NCBI RefSeq assembly: GCF_000821065.1
Contig: NZ_CDGG01000001.1
Location: 62,001 to 126,000, forward strand
Direction: 5' to 3'
DNA length: 64,000 bases
Source of the DNA: Oceanobacillus oncorhynchi
GTDB taxonomy: Bacteria > Bacillota > Bacilli > Bacillales > Amphibacillaceae
Shown: positions 8,205 to 18,685 of the stretch, one piece after another
How positions within the stretch are numbered: position 1 is the first letter of the stretch
How the letters are laid out: every line of letters starts with the position of its first letter
Program-made: the position numbers and the translations under genes
The notes under the pieces: model-generated
The model's input: the letters and a program-made list of their open reading frames with translations, nothing else
Database searches by the model: none
What the model was told of the DNA's origin: nothing

Positions 8205-8945
8205 ATGAAAGAAGGAAGAATTCATTCAATCGAAACGTGTGGAACCGTAGACGGGCCTGGATTACGCTATGTTATCTTTACTCAAGGCTGTTTATTACGC
8301 TGTCAATTTTGTCATAATCCGGATACATGGAACATGGGAGCAGGAAAGAAAATGTCTGTACAAGAGCTGGTGAAGGATATTAAGGGCTATCTCCCATTCT
8401 TCCAATCTACCAATGGAGGAGTGACTGTCAGCGGCGGAGAGCCTTTACTTCAGGTTGAATTTTTACTCGAATTGTTCACCGAACTGAAAAAATTAGGAGT
8501 ACACACAACCATTGATACTTCTGCCGGATGCTTTAACCGCTCCCCTCACTTTATAAAAAATTTAGATAAAGTACTGGAATTAACTGATTTGGTTTTACTT
8601 GATTTAAAGCATATCAACGCTGCAGCGCATAAAGAGCTCACTGGTCTGTCCAATGAACATATTCTCGACATGGCCCGCTATTTAGACGAGAAGAAAGTGC
8701 CTGTCTGGGTCCGTCATGTACTTGTTCCCGGTGGCAGCGATAACGATGCACATTTACAGCAGCTCTCCGATTTTATTGCGACATTAAATAATGTCGAAAA
8801 AATAGAAGTGCTGCCGTATCATAAATTAGGTGTCTATAAATGGGAAAATCTTGGTTTGGACTATCCGCTGGAAGGTGTAGAGCCACCGACAGAGGAACGG
8901 GTGAAAAACGCCGAAGATATTTTGAATCGGGTGAAAGTGATATAG
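8205..8945 (+). CDS. pflA: Pyruvate formate-lyase activating enzyme (radical SAM)
   Basis: Uses S-adenosylmethionine and a 4Fe-4S cluster to place the glycyl radical on PflB. The cluster-binding CxxxCxxC motif is at residues 29, 33 and 36 (GCLLRCQFC), followed by HNPDTW; VSGGEPLLQ is the SAM-binding GGE motif. Length 246 residues is normal for the family. An in-frame GTG lies upstream at 8187, but that GTG is part of the ribosome-binding sequence GTGAGGGGG, so the ATG at 8205 is the better start. It forms an operon with pflB and ends before a terminator at 9003-9028. Confidence 0.95.
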   Translation: MKEGRIHSIETCGTVDGPGLRYVIFTQGCLLRCQFCHNPDTWNMGAGKKMSVQELVKDIKGYLPFFQSTNGGVTVSGGEPLLQVEFLLELFTELKKLGVHTTIDTSAGCFNRSPHFIKNLDKVLELTDLVLLDLKHINAAAHKELTGLSNEHILDMARYLDEKKVPVWVRHVLVPGGSDNDAHLQQLSDFIATLNNVEKIEVLPYHKLGVYKWENLGLDYPLEGVEPPTEERVKNAEDILNRVKVI

Positions 8946-9002
8946 CGATAGGGAATCGGAATCCATTGCTGTATCCTGCCCTTTATATAGATGAGAAGAA
9001 TG

Positions 9003-9028
9003 GAGCCGCTTCTTTTTAGGAGCGGCTC
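9003..9028 (+). terminator. Terminator of the pfl operon
   Basis: GAGCCGCT (9003-9010) pairs with AGCGGCTC (9021-9028), with two more weak pairs inside, followed by TATTCATT. The remainder of 9029-9277 holds no recognisable gene. Confidence 0.6.
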
Positions 9029-9277
9029 TATTCATTATTACCGTCTATAAAACAAAAAAAATCAATGGTGTTTCTCATTTTGCTTTTTCACGAAAAATAA
9101 GCAGAAAAATAATTGTCTTCTCTATATAAAAAAAAGCCACCTTTCAGAAATCTTGTCATAAAACAAACAAGAAAACGAAAAATGACGTCTGTCGGTTTAT
9201 GTAATTTTCAAGTATAAACCGTGGCCTCCGATAATATAACTGAAAGACACAAATCTCTGTATAACAAGACTTTTTTA

Positions 9278-9350
9278 CGCCCCCGGCAGGATTCGAACCT
9301 GCGGCACATGGTTTAGGAAACCAATGCTCTATCCCCTGAGCTACGGGGGC
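9278..9350 (-). tRNA. tRNA-Arg (CCT)
   Basis: On the minus strand the sequence folds as a cloverleaf: acceptor GCCCCCG/CGGGGGC, D-arm GCTCAGGGGATAGAGC, anticodon stem TTGGT/ACCA with loop centred on CCT, and T-arm CAGG-TTCGAAT-CCTG. Anticodon CCT reads AGG arginine codons. The discriminator is G, and the genomic sequence continues TAA, so CCA must be added enzymatically. Confidence 0.95.
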
Positions 9351-9469
9351 TTTGCACATAATCAGCAGTGGAAACCGCTCAATTATGCTTCATTATCCGT
9401 CCATTGAAAAATAAACGAACAATCGTATTATACTAAACCTTATCTATTTTGGAAAGCATCATGTTTCAT

Positions 9470-9757
9470 TTATTTGCCGGCTCTCTGCAATCTCGTCCGA
9501 TAAGGAATCGACAGGACGTGAAGAATCATCAGCAAACAGCCCATGAGAATAATTTCTACAGAAGACAGCCTTAGCAGAAAGGCCAGCCCTAACAGAATAG
9601 GTATGGCTAATAAAGGGAGCCAGCCGCCTTTTTTACTTGCATTATAATAATTTTCTTTGCCGCAGTGCGGACAAATCATTTTAATCTTAAATACCTGCTT
9701 AAAGGTCTGTCCATAACTCCATCTTTTCCCGCAATAACTGCAATCCGGTGTATGCAT
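9470..9757 (-). CDS. Small zinc-ribbon membrane protein (cxxc_20_cxxc type)
   Basis: A 95-residue protein. The N-terminal half has two CxxCG/CxxC pairs, CSYCG at about residue 6 and CPHCG at about residue 29, with the conserved W and a KQVFKIK segment between them; this is the layout of the TIGR04104 family found in Bacillaceae. Two membrane helices follow (about residues 46-63 and 67-84) and a short basic tail. It starts at ATG 9757 after GAGGG. Function is unknown; it stands alone between proC and tRNA-Arg. Confidence 0.65.
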   Translation of the reverse strand: MHTPDCSYCGKRWSYGQTFKQVFKIKMICPHCGKENYYNASKKGGWLPLLAIPILLGLAFLLRLSSVEIILMGCLLMILHVLSIPYRTRLQRAGK

Positions 9758-9797
9758 CTGCTTTCCCTCTTCTCTTTTTTAAAGTACGTGTAAAAAA

Positions 9798-10616
9798 TTA
9801 GTTCTGAGCATTCGTAATCTCGATAGACCGATTTCGTGCGCCATCGACACATGATTTAATTATCTTATCAAATTCATTCGCCATTAACTGGTTTAAACCA
9901 GCCTCTGTGGTTCCTGCCGGGCTGGTAATATTAACACGGAGCTGTTCCGGGTCTGCGCCAGATGTCTCCAGCATTTTTCCTGCGCCGATCACCGTCTGGG
10001 TCAGCAGCTCTAATGCCGTATCCCGGTCCAATCCTGCTTCAATTGCTGCTTTTTCCATTGCTTCCACCATGTAGTAGAAAAATGCCGGTCCGCTTCCTGC
10101 AATCGCCGTAATCGTATGCATCTGCTCCTCATCAACAATTTTTGTTGTACCCACTGTCTGGAATAGTTCCTCAGCAAAGTAAAGCTGACCGAGTTCGACA
10201 TTGGTTCCCTTTGAAATAGCAGTAGCTGATTGGCCGATCAATGCAGACGTATTCGGCATGGTTCGAATAACAGGAATACCTTCTCCCAGCGTTTTTTCCA
10301 TCTGTTCGATAGATAACCCTGCAATCACCGAAATAACCATGTGATGCGGTTTTATATAATTTTTTAGCCAGTCTAAATAATCCTTCGCATCCTTAGGCTT
10401 CATCGCTAAAATAATAATATCTGCTTTCTCGATCATTTCTTCTTTATCCAGGTCGCAAGTCACTCCATACTTTTCAGCAATCAGATCTAACCTTGCTTTA
10501 TCACTGCGATTCGTCACCAGCACCTGTTCTTTTGTAACAACATTAGTCCTTGTAATGCCTGCAATAATCGCCTCTGCTAAATTTCCTGCTCCAAAAAATG
10601 CAATTGTTTTTTCCAT
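9798..10616 (-). CDS. proC: Pyrroline-5-carboxylate reductase
   Basis: Last step of proline synthesis: 1-pyrroline-5-carboxylate plus NAD(P)H to proline. The 272-residue protein has the N-terminal Rossmann motif FFGAGNLAEAI, the central AMKPKD and the C-terminal signature region AGSGPAFFYYM to SPAGTTEAGL. AGGAGG precedes the ATG at 10616. A T-box leader with a proline specifier lies just upstream, which strongly supports a proline biosynthetic role. In a halotolerant bacillus this could also feed osmoprotective proline, but that is inference. Confidence 0.95.
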   Translation of the reverse strand: MEKTIAFFGAGNLAEAIIAGITRTNVVTKEQVLVTNRSDKARLDLIAEKYGVTCDLDKEEMIEKADIIILAMKPKDAKDYLDWLKNYIKPHHMVISVIAGLSIEQMEKTLGEGIPVIRTMPNTSALIGQSATAISKGTNVELGQLYFAEELFQTVGTTKIVDEEQMHTITAIAGSGPAFFYYMVEAMEKAAIEAGLDRDTALELLTQTVIGAGKMLETSGADPEQLRVNITSPAGTTEAGLNQLMANEFDKIIKSCVDGARNRSIEITNAQN

Positions 10617-10680
10617 GTAGTTTCCTCCTGTGTGTTTCTTCTTTCCTTTAATATTTTATTTCACCGATACCTCAGAGCAA

Positions 10681-10919
10681 TAAAAAAAACTGATTATACA
10701 TCCCTTGTAAAGGACGAAATCAGTATTATTCCGCGGTACCACCTTTGTTGATAAAAGTTATCCACTCACATTGATAATGCAGTTTACTGCAGTCAGCATA
10801 CACTAACCTACTCCCGGATAGGTTCATCAAGGCATTTACAGAAATCTTACAGCCGCCGGATTTCCTCTCTTTGGTAAATACACATCGATTACTGGCCCGT
10901 TCACCGTATTTCTTTATTG
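10681..10919 (-). promoter_or_regulatory. T-box riboswitch (tRNA-Pro) upstream of proC
   Basis: On the minus strand the conserved T-box AAAGGTGGTACCGCGG is at 10746-10731, followed by a terminator stem (ACTGATTT with AATCAGT) and eight T residues near 10689-10682. The 3' side of the specifier loop reads GAACCTA, giving a CCU (proline) specifier at 10822-10820; the AGAGAG-type element and AGTA bulge of stem I are also present. Uncharged tRNA-Pro would favour the antiterminator and turn proC on. Confidence 0.9.
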
Positions 10920-10925
10920 AATTGT

Positions 10926-10954
10926 ACTATAAGGCCTTGCCATACTTTTGTCAA
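10926..10954 (-). promoter_or_regulatory. proC promoter
   Basis: On the minus strand TTGACA (10954-10949), a 17-bp spacer, then TATAGT (10931-10926). This is a strong SigA-type promoter placed a few bases before the T-box leader. Confidence 0.8.
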
Positions 10955-11061
10955 GACTGCACCCATCAGAATGGATTGCAGCGTCTTTTTATCTGCTATT
11001 CAAAACAAATTTTGCTATACTTATATTGTACATGAATGTAAGCCAGAAAGGAATTTTATCA

Positions 11062-11808
11062 ATGGATGAATCAAAACAGATACACCAGTTAACCGCTGTA
11101 CGAAAAGAACTGACACGTTTCATGCTCAGCTATAAATTTGGACTGGATGAAATCAATACCAAGCTGAACATCCTTCAAGAAGAATTTGAGCATATTCATG
11201 ATTATAATCCGATTGAACATTTAAAATCACGTATAAAAACACCTGAAAGTATTTTACGAAAATGCCAGCGAAAAAACATTTCGATTACGCAAAAATCTAT
11301 CAAGAATCATATCAAGGATATTGCAGGAATCCGGATTGTCTGCTCCTTTATATCCGATATTTATAAAATCAGCGAAATGATCCAAGGTCAGCAGGATATC
11401 AAAGTCATTGAAACGAAAGACTATATTAAGCATCCAAAACCAAACGGATATAAAAGTCTGCATCTGATTTTATCCATTCCTGTCTTTTTCTCTGACCGTC
11501 AGGAAGAGGTATTTATCGAAATTCAAATCCGTACCGTTGCGATGGATTTCTGGGCGAGCTTAGAGCATAAAATTTATTATAAATATGATGGGGAAGTACC
11601 GGCACATCTGGTAGAAGAATTAACAACCAGTGCAAATATCGCAAATCAACTGGATGAAAAGATGGAGTTTCTTCATACGGAAATCAATGAAGCAAAAGAG
11701 GATAAACATGCAGAGAGCAAGCTTAACTTTCTGCCGCTTGATAACAAACGCTTCCCGCTGCCAAAGCAGTTATTAGAATCGTTGTTGGAGCGAAGAGATA
11801 GAGAGTAA
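11062..11808 (+). CDS. sasA: Small alarmone synthetase SasA/RelP (GTP pyrophosphokinase)
   Basis: Transfers pyrophosphate from ATP to GTP or GDP to give (p)ppGpp; synthetase-only, no hydrolase domain. Over 248 residues it follows B. subtilis YwaC/SasA: YKFGLDEINTKL, YNPIEHLKSRIKTPESI, DIAGIRIVCSFISDIY, then the catalytic EIQIRTVAMDFWASLEHKIYYK. An extra C-terminal tail of about 35 residues goes beyond the B. subtilis length of 210. The ATG at 11062 follows GAAAGGA; the longer frame from 10948 would overlap the proC promoter. The gene is divergent from T-box-controlled proC. Its terminator is split by an IS element. Confidence 0.9.
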   Translation: MDESKQIHQLTAVRKELTRFMLSYKFGLDEINTKLNILQEEFEHIHDYNPIEHLKSRIKTPESILRKCQRKNISITQKSIKNHIKDIAGIRIVCSFISDIYKISEMIQGQQDIKVIETKDYIKHPKPNGYKSLHLILSIPVFFSDRQEEVFIEIQIRTVAMDFWASLEHKIYYKYDGEVPAHLVEELTTSANIANQLDEKMEFLHTEINEAKEDKHAESKLNFLPLDNKRFPLPKQLLESLLERRDRE

Positions 11809-11851
11809 ACATATATATGTATTAGAAAACCCGCAGCACGAATGATATGCT

Positions 11852-11902
11852 CCCAATACAGTGGACAGAGAAATAATAAAAATTCTCTACTACTGTATTG
11901 GG
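11852..11902 (+). promoter_or_regulatory. Hairpin inside the IS left end
   Basis: CCCAATACAGT (11852-11862) pairs perfectly with ACTGTATTGGG (11892-11902), with an inner pair AGAGAA/TTCTCT. The structure ends 10 nt before the orfA ATG. When the IS is read through from an outside promoter such as that of sasA, the hairpin could mask the orfA ribosome-binding region. Confidence 0.5.
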
Positions 11903-11912
11903 GGCATTTTCT

Positions 11913-12608
11913 ATGTCTAAAAGGAGAAGTAAACATACTTTAAATGAAAGGATAGAGGCAGTATTACGTGTGATGGAGGGGAGCGTGTCTGTAAGCAGGA
12001 TTGCTAAAGAATACGCTGTCGACCGAACGACGATTAACGTATGGGTTCGCAAGTACAAAGAAAATGGGGGCTATGGTTTAAAGGATTTGAGGACATGGAA
12101 GGGATATTCCAGCGAGCTGAAAAGGGAAGCTGTTGAATTTTATTTAAATGGAGAAGGCAGTTTGAGAACGACTTGTGAAAAGTTCAATATTTCATCTCAT
12201 TCGGTTTTACGTCAATGGATAAATCAGTATACTAGTGGGAAAGAGATAAAATCTACTAGTAAAGGAAGAGGAACCGTGACTAAAGGGCGTAAAACCAATC
12301 TTCAAGAGCGTATCGAAATTGTACAATATACGATTGCCAACGACCGCGACTATCATAAGGCAGCTGAAAAGTATAACGTTTCTTATCAACAAGTATATAG
12401 CTGGGTACGCAAGTATGAAAAAGATGGGGAACAAGGTCTTCAGGATCGTCGTGGAAAGTCCCTGGAGTCAAAGCCTACACTTACAGAAGAGGAAGAATTA
12501 CAGCTTCGTATTAAAGAGCTGGAACACCGTAATCAGTATTTAGAGGCGGAGAATGGCTTATTAAAAAAGTTGAAGGAAATCGAAAGGGGGATGGGACCGC
12601 GCGACTAG
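11913..12608 (+). CDS. IS3-family OrfA (DNA-binding subunit)
   Basis: A 231-residue protein with three successive helix-turn-helix units: RIAKEYAVDRTTINVWVRKY near the N terminus, TTCEKFNISSHSVLRQWINQ in the middle and AAEKYNVSYQQVYSWVRKYE later, each followed by a linker. A leucine-zipper-like coil (LQLRIKELEHRNQYLEAENG) ends the protein. It binds the IS ends; fusion to OrfB by -1 frameshift makes the transposase. The ATG at 11913 has only a weak GGGGG before it, and TTG at 11898 is an alternative. Single-HTH OrfA proteins are about 100 residues, so this is the long type. Confidence 0.85.
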   Translation: MSKRRSKHTLNERIEAVLRVMEGSVSVSRIAKEYAVDRTTINVWVRKYKENGGYGLKDLRTWKGYSSELKREAVEFYLNGEGSLRTTCEKFNISSHSVLRQWINQYTSGKEIKSTSKGRGTVTKGRKTNLQERIEIVQYTIANDRDYHKAAEKYNVSYQQVYSWVRKYEKDGEQGLQDRRGKSLESKPTLTEEEELQLRIKELEHRNQYLEAENGLLKKLKEIERGMGPRD

Positions 12609-13483
12609 GAACACATTTAGCTAAATTCCAAGCAATTCATGATTACCAACAGGAGACAGACACTCCGATTCTATTACTCTGTGAAATCTTAGTTGTATCA
12701 CGCTCCGGATACTATAAATGGTTGAACTATGACCCAACAGAATCCGAAAAAGAAAATGAATGGCTCATGAAAGTAGTGAAAGAAGAATTTAAAAAGTATC
12801 ACGGTAACTTTGGTTATCGTCGAATAACCATGGTGATCAACCGCAAATATAAGAAGCAGTATAACGAGAAAAGAATTCGACGCTTAATGGATCAAATGGG
12901 CCTAAAATCGCATATTCGCCGGTCGAATGGTTATTCAACGAAGACAAGTCACGAAAATATTGAAGAAAATATTTTAAACCGAGAATTTACCGCAGAGAAG
13001 CCGAATGAGAAGTGGGTAACGGATATTACGCACATGCATTATGGTTTTGGCAGTAAAGCTTATTTAAGTGCCATTAAGGACCTTTATGACGGCTCAATCA
13101 TTGCTTACCAGGTTGGACGCTATAATGACAACCCTCTAGTTATGGATACCATCAAAGCGGCTATACAAGCAAATCCTGACACAACTCCATTGATTCATAG
13201 TGATCGAGGTTCGCAGTATACATCAAAGGAGTATCGTTATATTACTACAGAAGCTGGCATGACGCGCAGTATGTCTCGTGTCGGTAACTGTATTGACAAT
13301 GCTCCGATTGAGAGCTTTTTCGGTCACTTTAAATGTGAATGTTACAACCTAAAGCAGTATAAGTCGTTTGAGGAGCTAAAGGAAGATATTGACGAATATA
13401 TAACGTTTTATAATGAAGAACGATATCAAGCAAAATTAAACAGCCTTGCACCGTTAGAATTCCGGCACCAGGCTGTCGCATAG
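12569..13483 (+). CDS. IS3-family OrfB (DDE transposase), made by -1 frameshift
   Basis: The catalytic half of the transposase. A slippery A-AAA-AAG heptamer lies at 12563-12569 in the OrfA frame; after a -1 slip reading continues from 12569 with no stop to 13483. The region has the HTH_21 part (VVKEEFKKYHGNFGYRRI), then the integrase core with the DDE residues in KWVTDITHMHY, HSDRGSQYTS and NAPIESFFGHFK, and ends in the usual YNEERYQAKLNSLAPLEF. No convincing independent start was found upstream of the ATG at 12722. Confidence 0.88.
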   Translation, partial: VEGNRKGDGTARLGTHLAKFQAIHDYQQETDTPILLLCEILVVSRSGYYKWLNYDPTESEKENEWLMKVVKEEFKKYHGNFGYRRITMVINRKYKKQYNEKRIRRLMDQMGLKSHIRRSNGYSTKTSHENIEENILNREFTAEKPNEKWVTDITHMHYGFGSKAYLSAIKDLYDGSIIAYQVGRYNDNPLVMDTIKAAIQANPDTTPLIHSDRGSQYTSKEYRYITTEAGMTRSMSRVGNCIDNAPIESFFGHFKCECYNLKQYKSFEELKEDIDEYITFYNEERYQAKLNSLAPLEFRHQAVA

Positions 13484-13571
13484 ATTTTTTGTTTTTTCAC
13501 TGTCTACTTGACAGGGCGCAGTTCACGAAAGCTGCGGGTTTTTATCTCCAATTTTTTACGGTTGTTTTAAA

Positions 13572-13664
13572 TGGAGGAGGTAGAGGGATTCGAACCCCCG
13601 CGCGGTTTGACCCGCCTCTCGGTTTTCAAGACCGACCCCTTCAGCCAGACTTGGGTATACCTCC
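13572..13664 (-). tRNA. tRNA-Ser (TGA)
   Basis: On the minus strand: acceptor GGAGGTA/TACCTCC, class II long variable arm (GGCGGGTCAAACCGC), anticodon loop CTTGAAA with TGA, T-loop TTCGAAT, encoded 3' CCA. Reads UCA serine codons. The discriminator base is T rather than the usual G. It stands just downstream of serS. Confidence 0.93.
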
Positions 13665-13754
13665 ATGAAATAACGCTAATTTGCTCACTTCCTAGCGAAC
13701 AAAATATACTATATCATCCTCAAAGATGACTTGTCAATATTTTTTATCAAAAAA

Positions 13755-13785
13755 TAAGAGGCCCCCAAAGATGGAGAGCCTCTTA
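13755..13785 (-). terminator. serS terminator
   Basis: TAAGAGGC (13755-13762) pairs with GCCTCTTA (13778-13785); on the minus strand the stem is followed by TTTTTTG. It lies 9 bp past the serS stop. Confidence 0.75.
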
Positions 13786-13793
13786 CTTAATCA

Positions 13794-15083
<1,290 letters not shown>

Positions 15084-15111
15084 CTATATTTTTAATGTCT
15101 TTAAAACCATA

Positions 15112-15387
15112 AAAAAACTCCCATCCCTTATGTAGAAAGGGACGAGAGTATATTTCCCGCGTTGCCACCCTAGTTAAAGAATCTATACAGACAGATTCTT
15201 CCGGCTTTATATACGAATAACGTCGTATCTCCGTGCTTACTTACGTGACTGAACCACTTCAATAAGCATGCTCCAGGATGGATTCACTGCATTCTAACGC
15301 TAATTTGCACCAGATATTAGCTCTCTATAGATAGAATCAAACAGCTACTGCTTCCTATCAACGCTTTATTATTTCAATGAATGATTG
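15112..15387 (-). promoter_or_regulatory. T-box riboswitch (tRNA-Ser) upstream of serS
   Basis: On the minus strand the T-box core GGGTGGCAACGCGGG lies at 15170-15156. A terminator stem (CGTCCCTTTCTACATAAGGG-type pairing, CTCTCGTCCC with GGGATGGGAG) ends in seven T residues at about 15118-15112. The specifier loop reads GAATCCA, giving UCC (serine) at 15282-15280. Uncharged tRNA-Ser would induce serS. Confidence 0.92.
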
Positions 15388-15393
15388 TATATC

Positions 15394-15422
15394 ATCATAA
15401 TCTATTTCCAATCAGGTTGCAA
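15394..15422 (-). promoter_or_regulatory. serS promoter
   Basis: On the minus strand TTGCAA (15422-15417), a 17-bp spacer and TATGAT (15399-15394), just upstream of the T-box leader. Confidence 0.65.
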
Positions 15423-15437
15423 GACTTCCTGCAAAAA

Positions 15438-16778
15438 TTAGCTGAAAAGTCCCTTCACCCAATTAAATGCACCTTGGAACATGTTTACAAAGAAATCACC
15501 AATAGATTGTAACGTAAGCATAAACCAATTTGCTTTTTCAACGGAGTCCATTGCAACTAAATCATAACTTTCCTGACTCGCTTCATCGGAAATATATCCA
15601 AAATCTTCTTCTTCTCCATCATAGACAACGGTAACTGTTCCGATAACTTCATCTGCTTCCACTGGAGCTTCTAACTCTCCATTATCATTCAATCTGTCTT
15701 CATCAATTTTATATTCTAAATGATACAGATCTTCCTCACCAGTTTTGATCGGAACATGAATCCCTTCATTGATGCCAATATTTACTTCTTTTTCTTTTCC
15801 TCTTGCAACCGGAGCTGTTTCATTGCCTTCTTCTTGATATCCTGCCGGGAATAATTCTTGTGTTTCAAATTGATCAAATCCATAATCAAACAGTTTTGCA
15901 GTCTCATTAAAACGGGCATCTTCACTGTCTGTTTTCATAACCACACTGATAAGACGTCGTCCATCCCGTTCTGCTGTTCCTGTAAAAGCATAACCGGCAA
16001 CCGTTGTAAAACCAGTTTTTAAACCATCTACACCTTCATAGTAATGCTGCTGTAAATAATCTGCATCATGATCCAGCATGTAATTCCAGTTACGGATCTC
16101 CTGATCATCAAATTCCGTACTCGGCACGCTGGAAATTTCTAATGCTTCCGGATAATCATTCACTAATGCAGACCCTAAAATTGCTGCTGAACGGGCTGAT
16201 AATAAGTTTGTATCGTTAGGACTTGTTCCTTCTGGATAATTATCCCCCAGACTCTCATTATCTAATCCGCTGGAATTAACAAATTTATATTCCGGCATTC
16301 CCAGTTCTTCTGCCTTTGCATTCATCATTTCGACAAATTCACTTTCTGAACCTGCAATTAACTCTGCAAGTGCAATCGTTGTCGCATTATCTGAGTTGAT
16401 TGCCATTGCTTTATATAAATCTTCTACTGTGTAATCTTGCTGCTGTCTTAATCCAACCCCTGAAAAATCATCATTGCTGGATATTTCATATGCATAATCA
16501 CTAATTTGTGTTGTTGTATCCCAGGAAATATCTCCGTTTTCAACTGCTTCCCAAACGAGATATTCTGTCATTATTTTCGTCATGCTAGCAGGAGGCAATG
16601 CCACATCCGGGTCCTTTGCAAATAATACTTTCCCCGTTTCTGCATCCACTAAAATAGCCGATTCCGCTTCTATATCTAATCCATCTGCATACACAGACAT
16701 GGATGGTGTAACAAAAGATGTTAAAACAAGCGCTGCTGCAACCACCAAAAGAAACAATTTTTTCATAGACTTTCTCAC
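15438..16778 (-). CDS. dacA: D-alanyl-D-alanine carboxypeptidase (PBP5 type)
   Basis: Trims the terminal D-alanine from peptidoglycan stem peptides at the outer face of the membrane. The 446-residue protein has a signal peptide (hydrophobic segment about 8-24, cleavage near VYA-D at 31), the serine-nucleophile motif SMTK at 65-68, SDN in the AINSDNATT segment and KTG in DGLKTGFT. A C-terminal amphipathic helix (FMLTLQSIGDFFVNMFQGAF...) is the membrane anchor. I chose GTG at 16778 because GGAGG is 9 nt upstream; the ATG four codons on (at 16766) is an alternative. It follows guaB as in B. subtilis. Confidence 0.94.
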   Translation of the reverse strand: MRKSMKKLFLLVVAAALVLTSFVTPSMSVYADGLDIEAESAILVDAETGKVLFAKDPDVALPPASMTKIMTEYLVWEAVENGDISWDTTTQISDYAYEISSNDDFSGVGLRQQQDYTVEDLYKAMAINSDNATTIALAELIAGSESEFVEMMNAKAEELGMPEYKFVNSSGLDNESLGDNYPEGTSPNDTNLLSARSAAILGSALVNDYPEALEISSVPSTEFDDQEIRNWNYMLDHDADYLQQHYYEGVDGLKTGFTTVAGYAFTGTAERDGRRLISVVMKTDSEDARFNETAKLFDYGFDQFETQELFPAGYQEEGNETAPVARGKEKEVNIGINEGIHVPIKTGEEDLYHLEYKIDEDRLNDNGELEAPVEADEVIGTVTVVYDGEEEDFGYISDEASQESYDLVAMDSVEKANWFMLTLQSIGDFFVNMFQGAFNWVKGLFS

Positions 16779-16872
16779 ATTTCCGTACCTCCGTTTAATA
16801 ATATAGCCATCAACATACGTTCTATGTATTCTGCTGAGCACGCTTCACATTTTACCATAAAAATTCATAAAA

Positions 16873-16903
16873 AAATAGATGGAGCAACATCCTCCATCTA
16901 TTT
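16873..16903. terminator. Bidirectional-looking terminator between guaB and dacA
   Basis: AAATAGATGGAG (16873-16884) pairs with CTCCATCTATTT (16892-16903), flanked by A-runs and T-runs on both sides. In the direction of transcription it ends the guaB transcript, so dacA needs its own promoter. Confidence 0.85.
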
Positions 16904-16962
16904 TTTTTACGACCGTATGACACAAATTTGTCATCAACTAAATTGCTTAATTATTCTCTTTT

Positions 16963-18453
<1,491 letters not shown>

Positions 18454-18685
18454 TCATTGAATTCGCAACCTCAATTCACTTCACTTACGGGTATTATACA
18501 GTTTTCAAGGTATATCCTTATCGAATATCGGAGAAACTGCTAAAAAAATACCAATCCTGTGAAAGCAGCAGCAAATATCTATTTTTACTTACATTACGCT
18601 TTTTTTCATGCTTTTTCAAGCACCCTACATATAGAAAAAATAGAGGATAGATTCAAAATATTTAAATAGTTATGGAGCTGTAGAA

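Larger units (their letters stand above)
11843..13525 (+). mobile_element. IS3-family insertion sequence, 1683 bp
   Basis: Imperfect terminal repeats start TGATATGCTCCCAATACAGT on the left and, read inward from the right, TGAACTGCGCCCTGTCAAGT; both continue into GACAG-GAAA. The ends are flanked by a 4-bp direct duplication CGAA (11839-11842 and 13526-13529). Inside are two overlapping ORFs joined by a frameshift signal at 12563-12569. No disruption is seen, so it may be active and recent. It sits in the loop of the sasA terminator, same orientation. Confidence 0.92.
11826..13543 (+). terminator. sasA terminator split by an IS element
   Basis: AAAACCCGCAGC (11826-11837) and GCTGCGGGTTTT (13531-13542) are perfect 12-nt complements now 1.7 kb apart. 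With the IS and one CGAA copy removed, they close a hairpin with loop ACGAAA and a terminal T-run: a classic intrinsic terminator directly after sasA. Confidence 0.85.

Noticed and set aside
9121-9155. Possible tRNA-Arg terminator near AAAAAAAAGCCACCTTTCAG
   Set aside because: The T-rich run exists on the minus strand, but I found no matching stem.
10758-10766. DnaA-box-like TTATCCACT
   Set aside because: Single imperfect copy inside the proline T-box leader.
10948-11061. Longer N terminus for SasA
   Set aside because: It would overlap the proC promoter, has no ribosome-binding site and is absent from the family.
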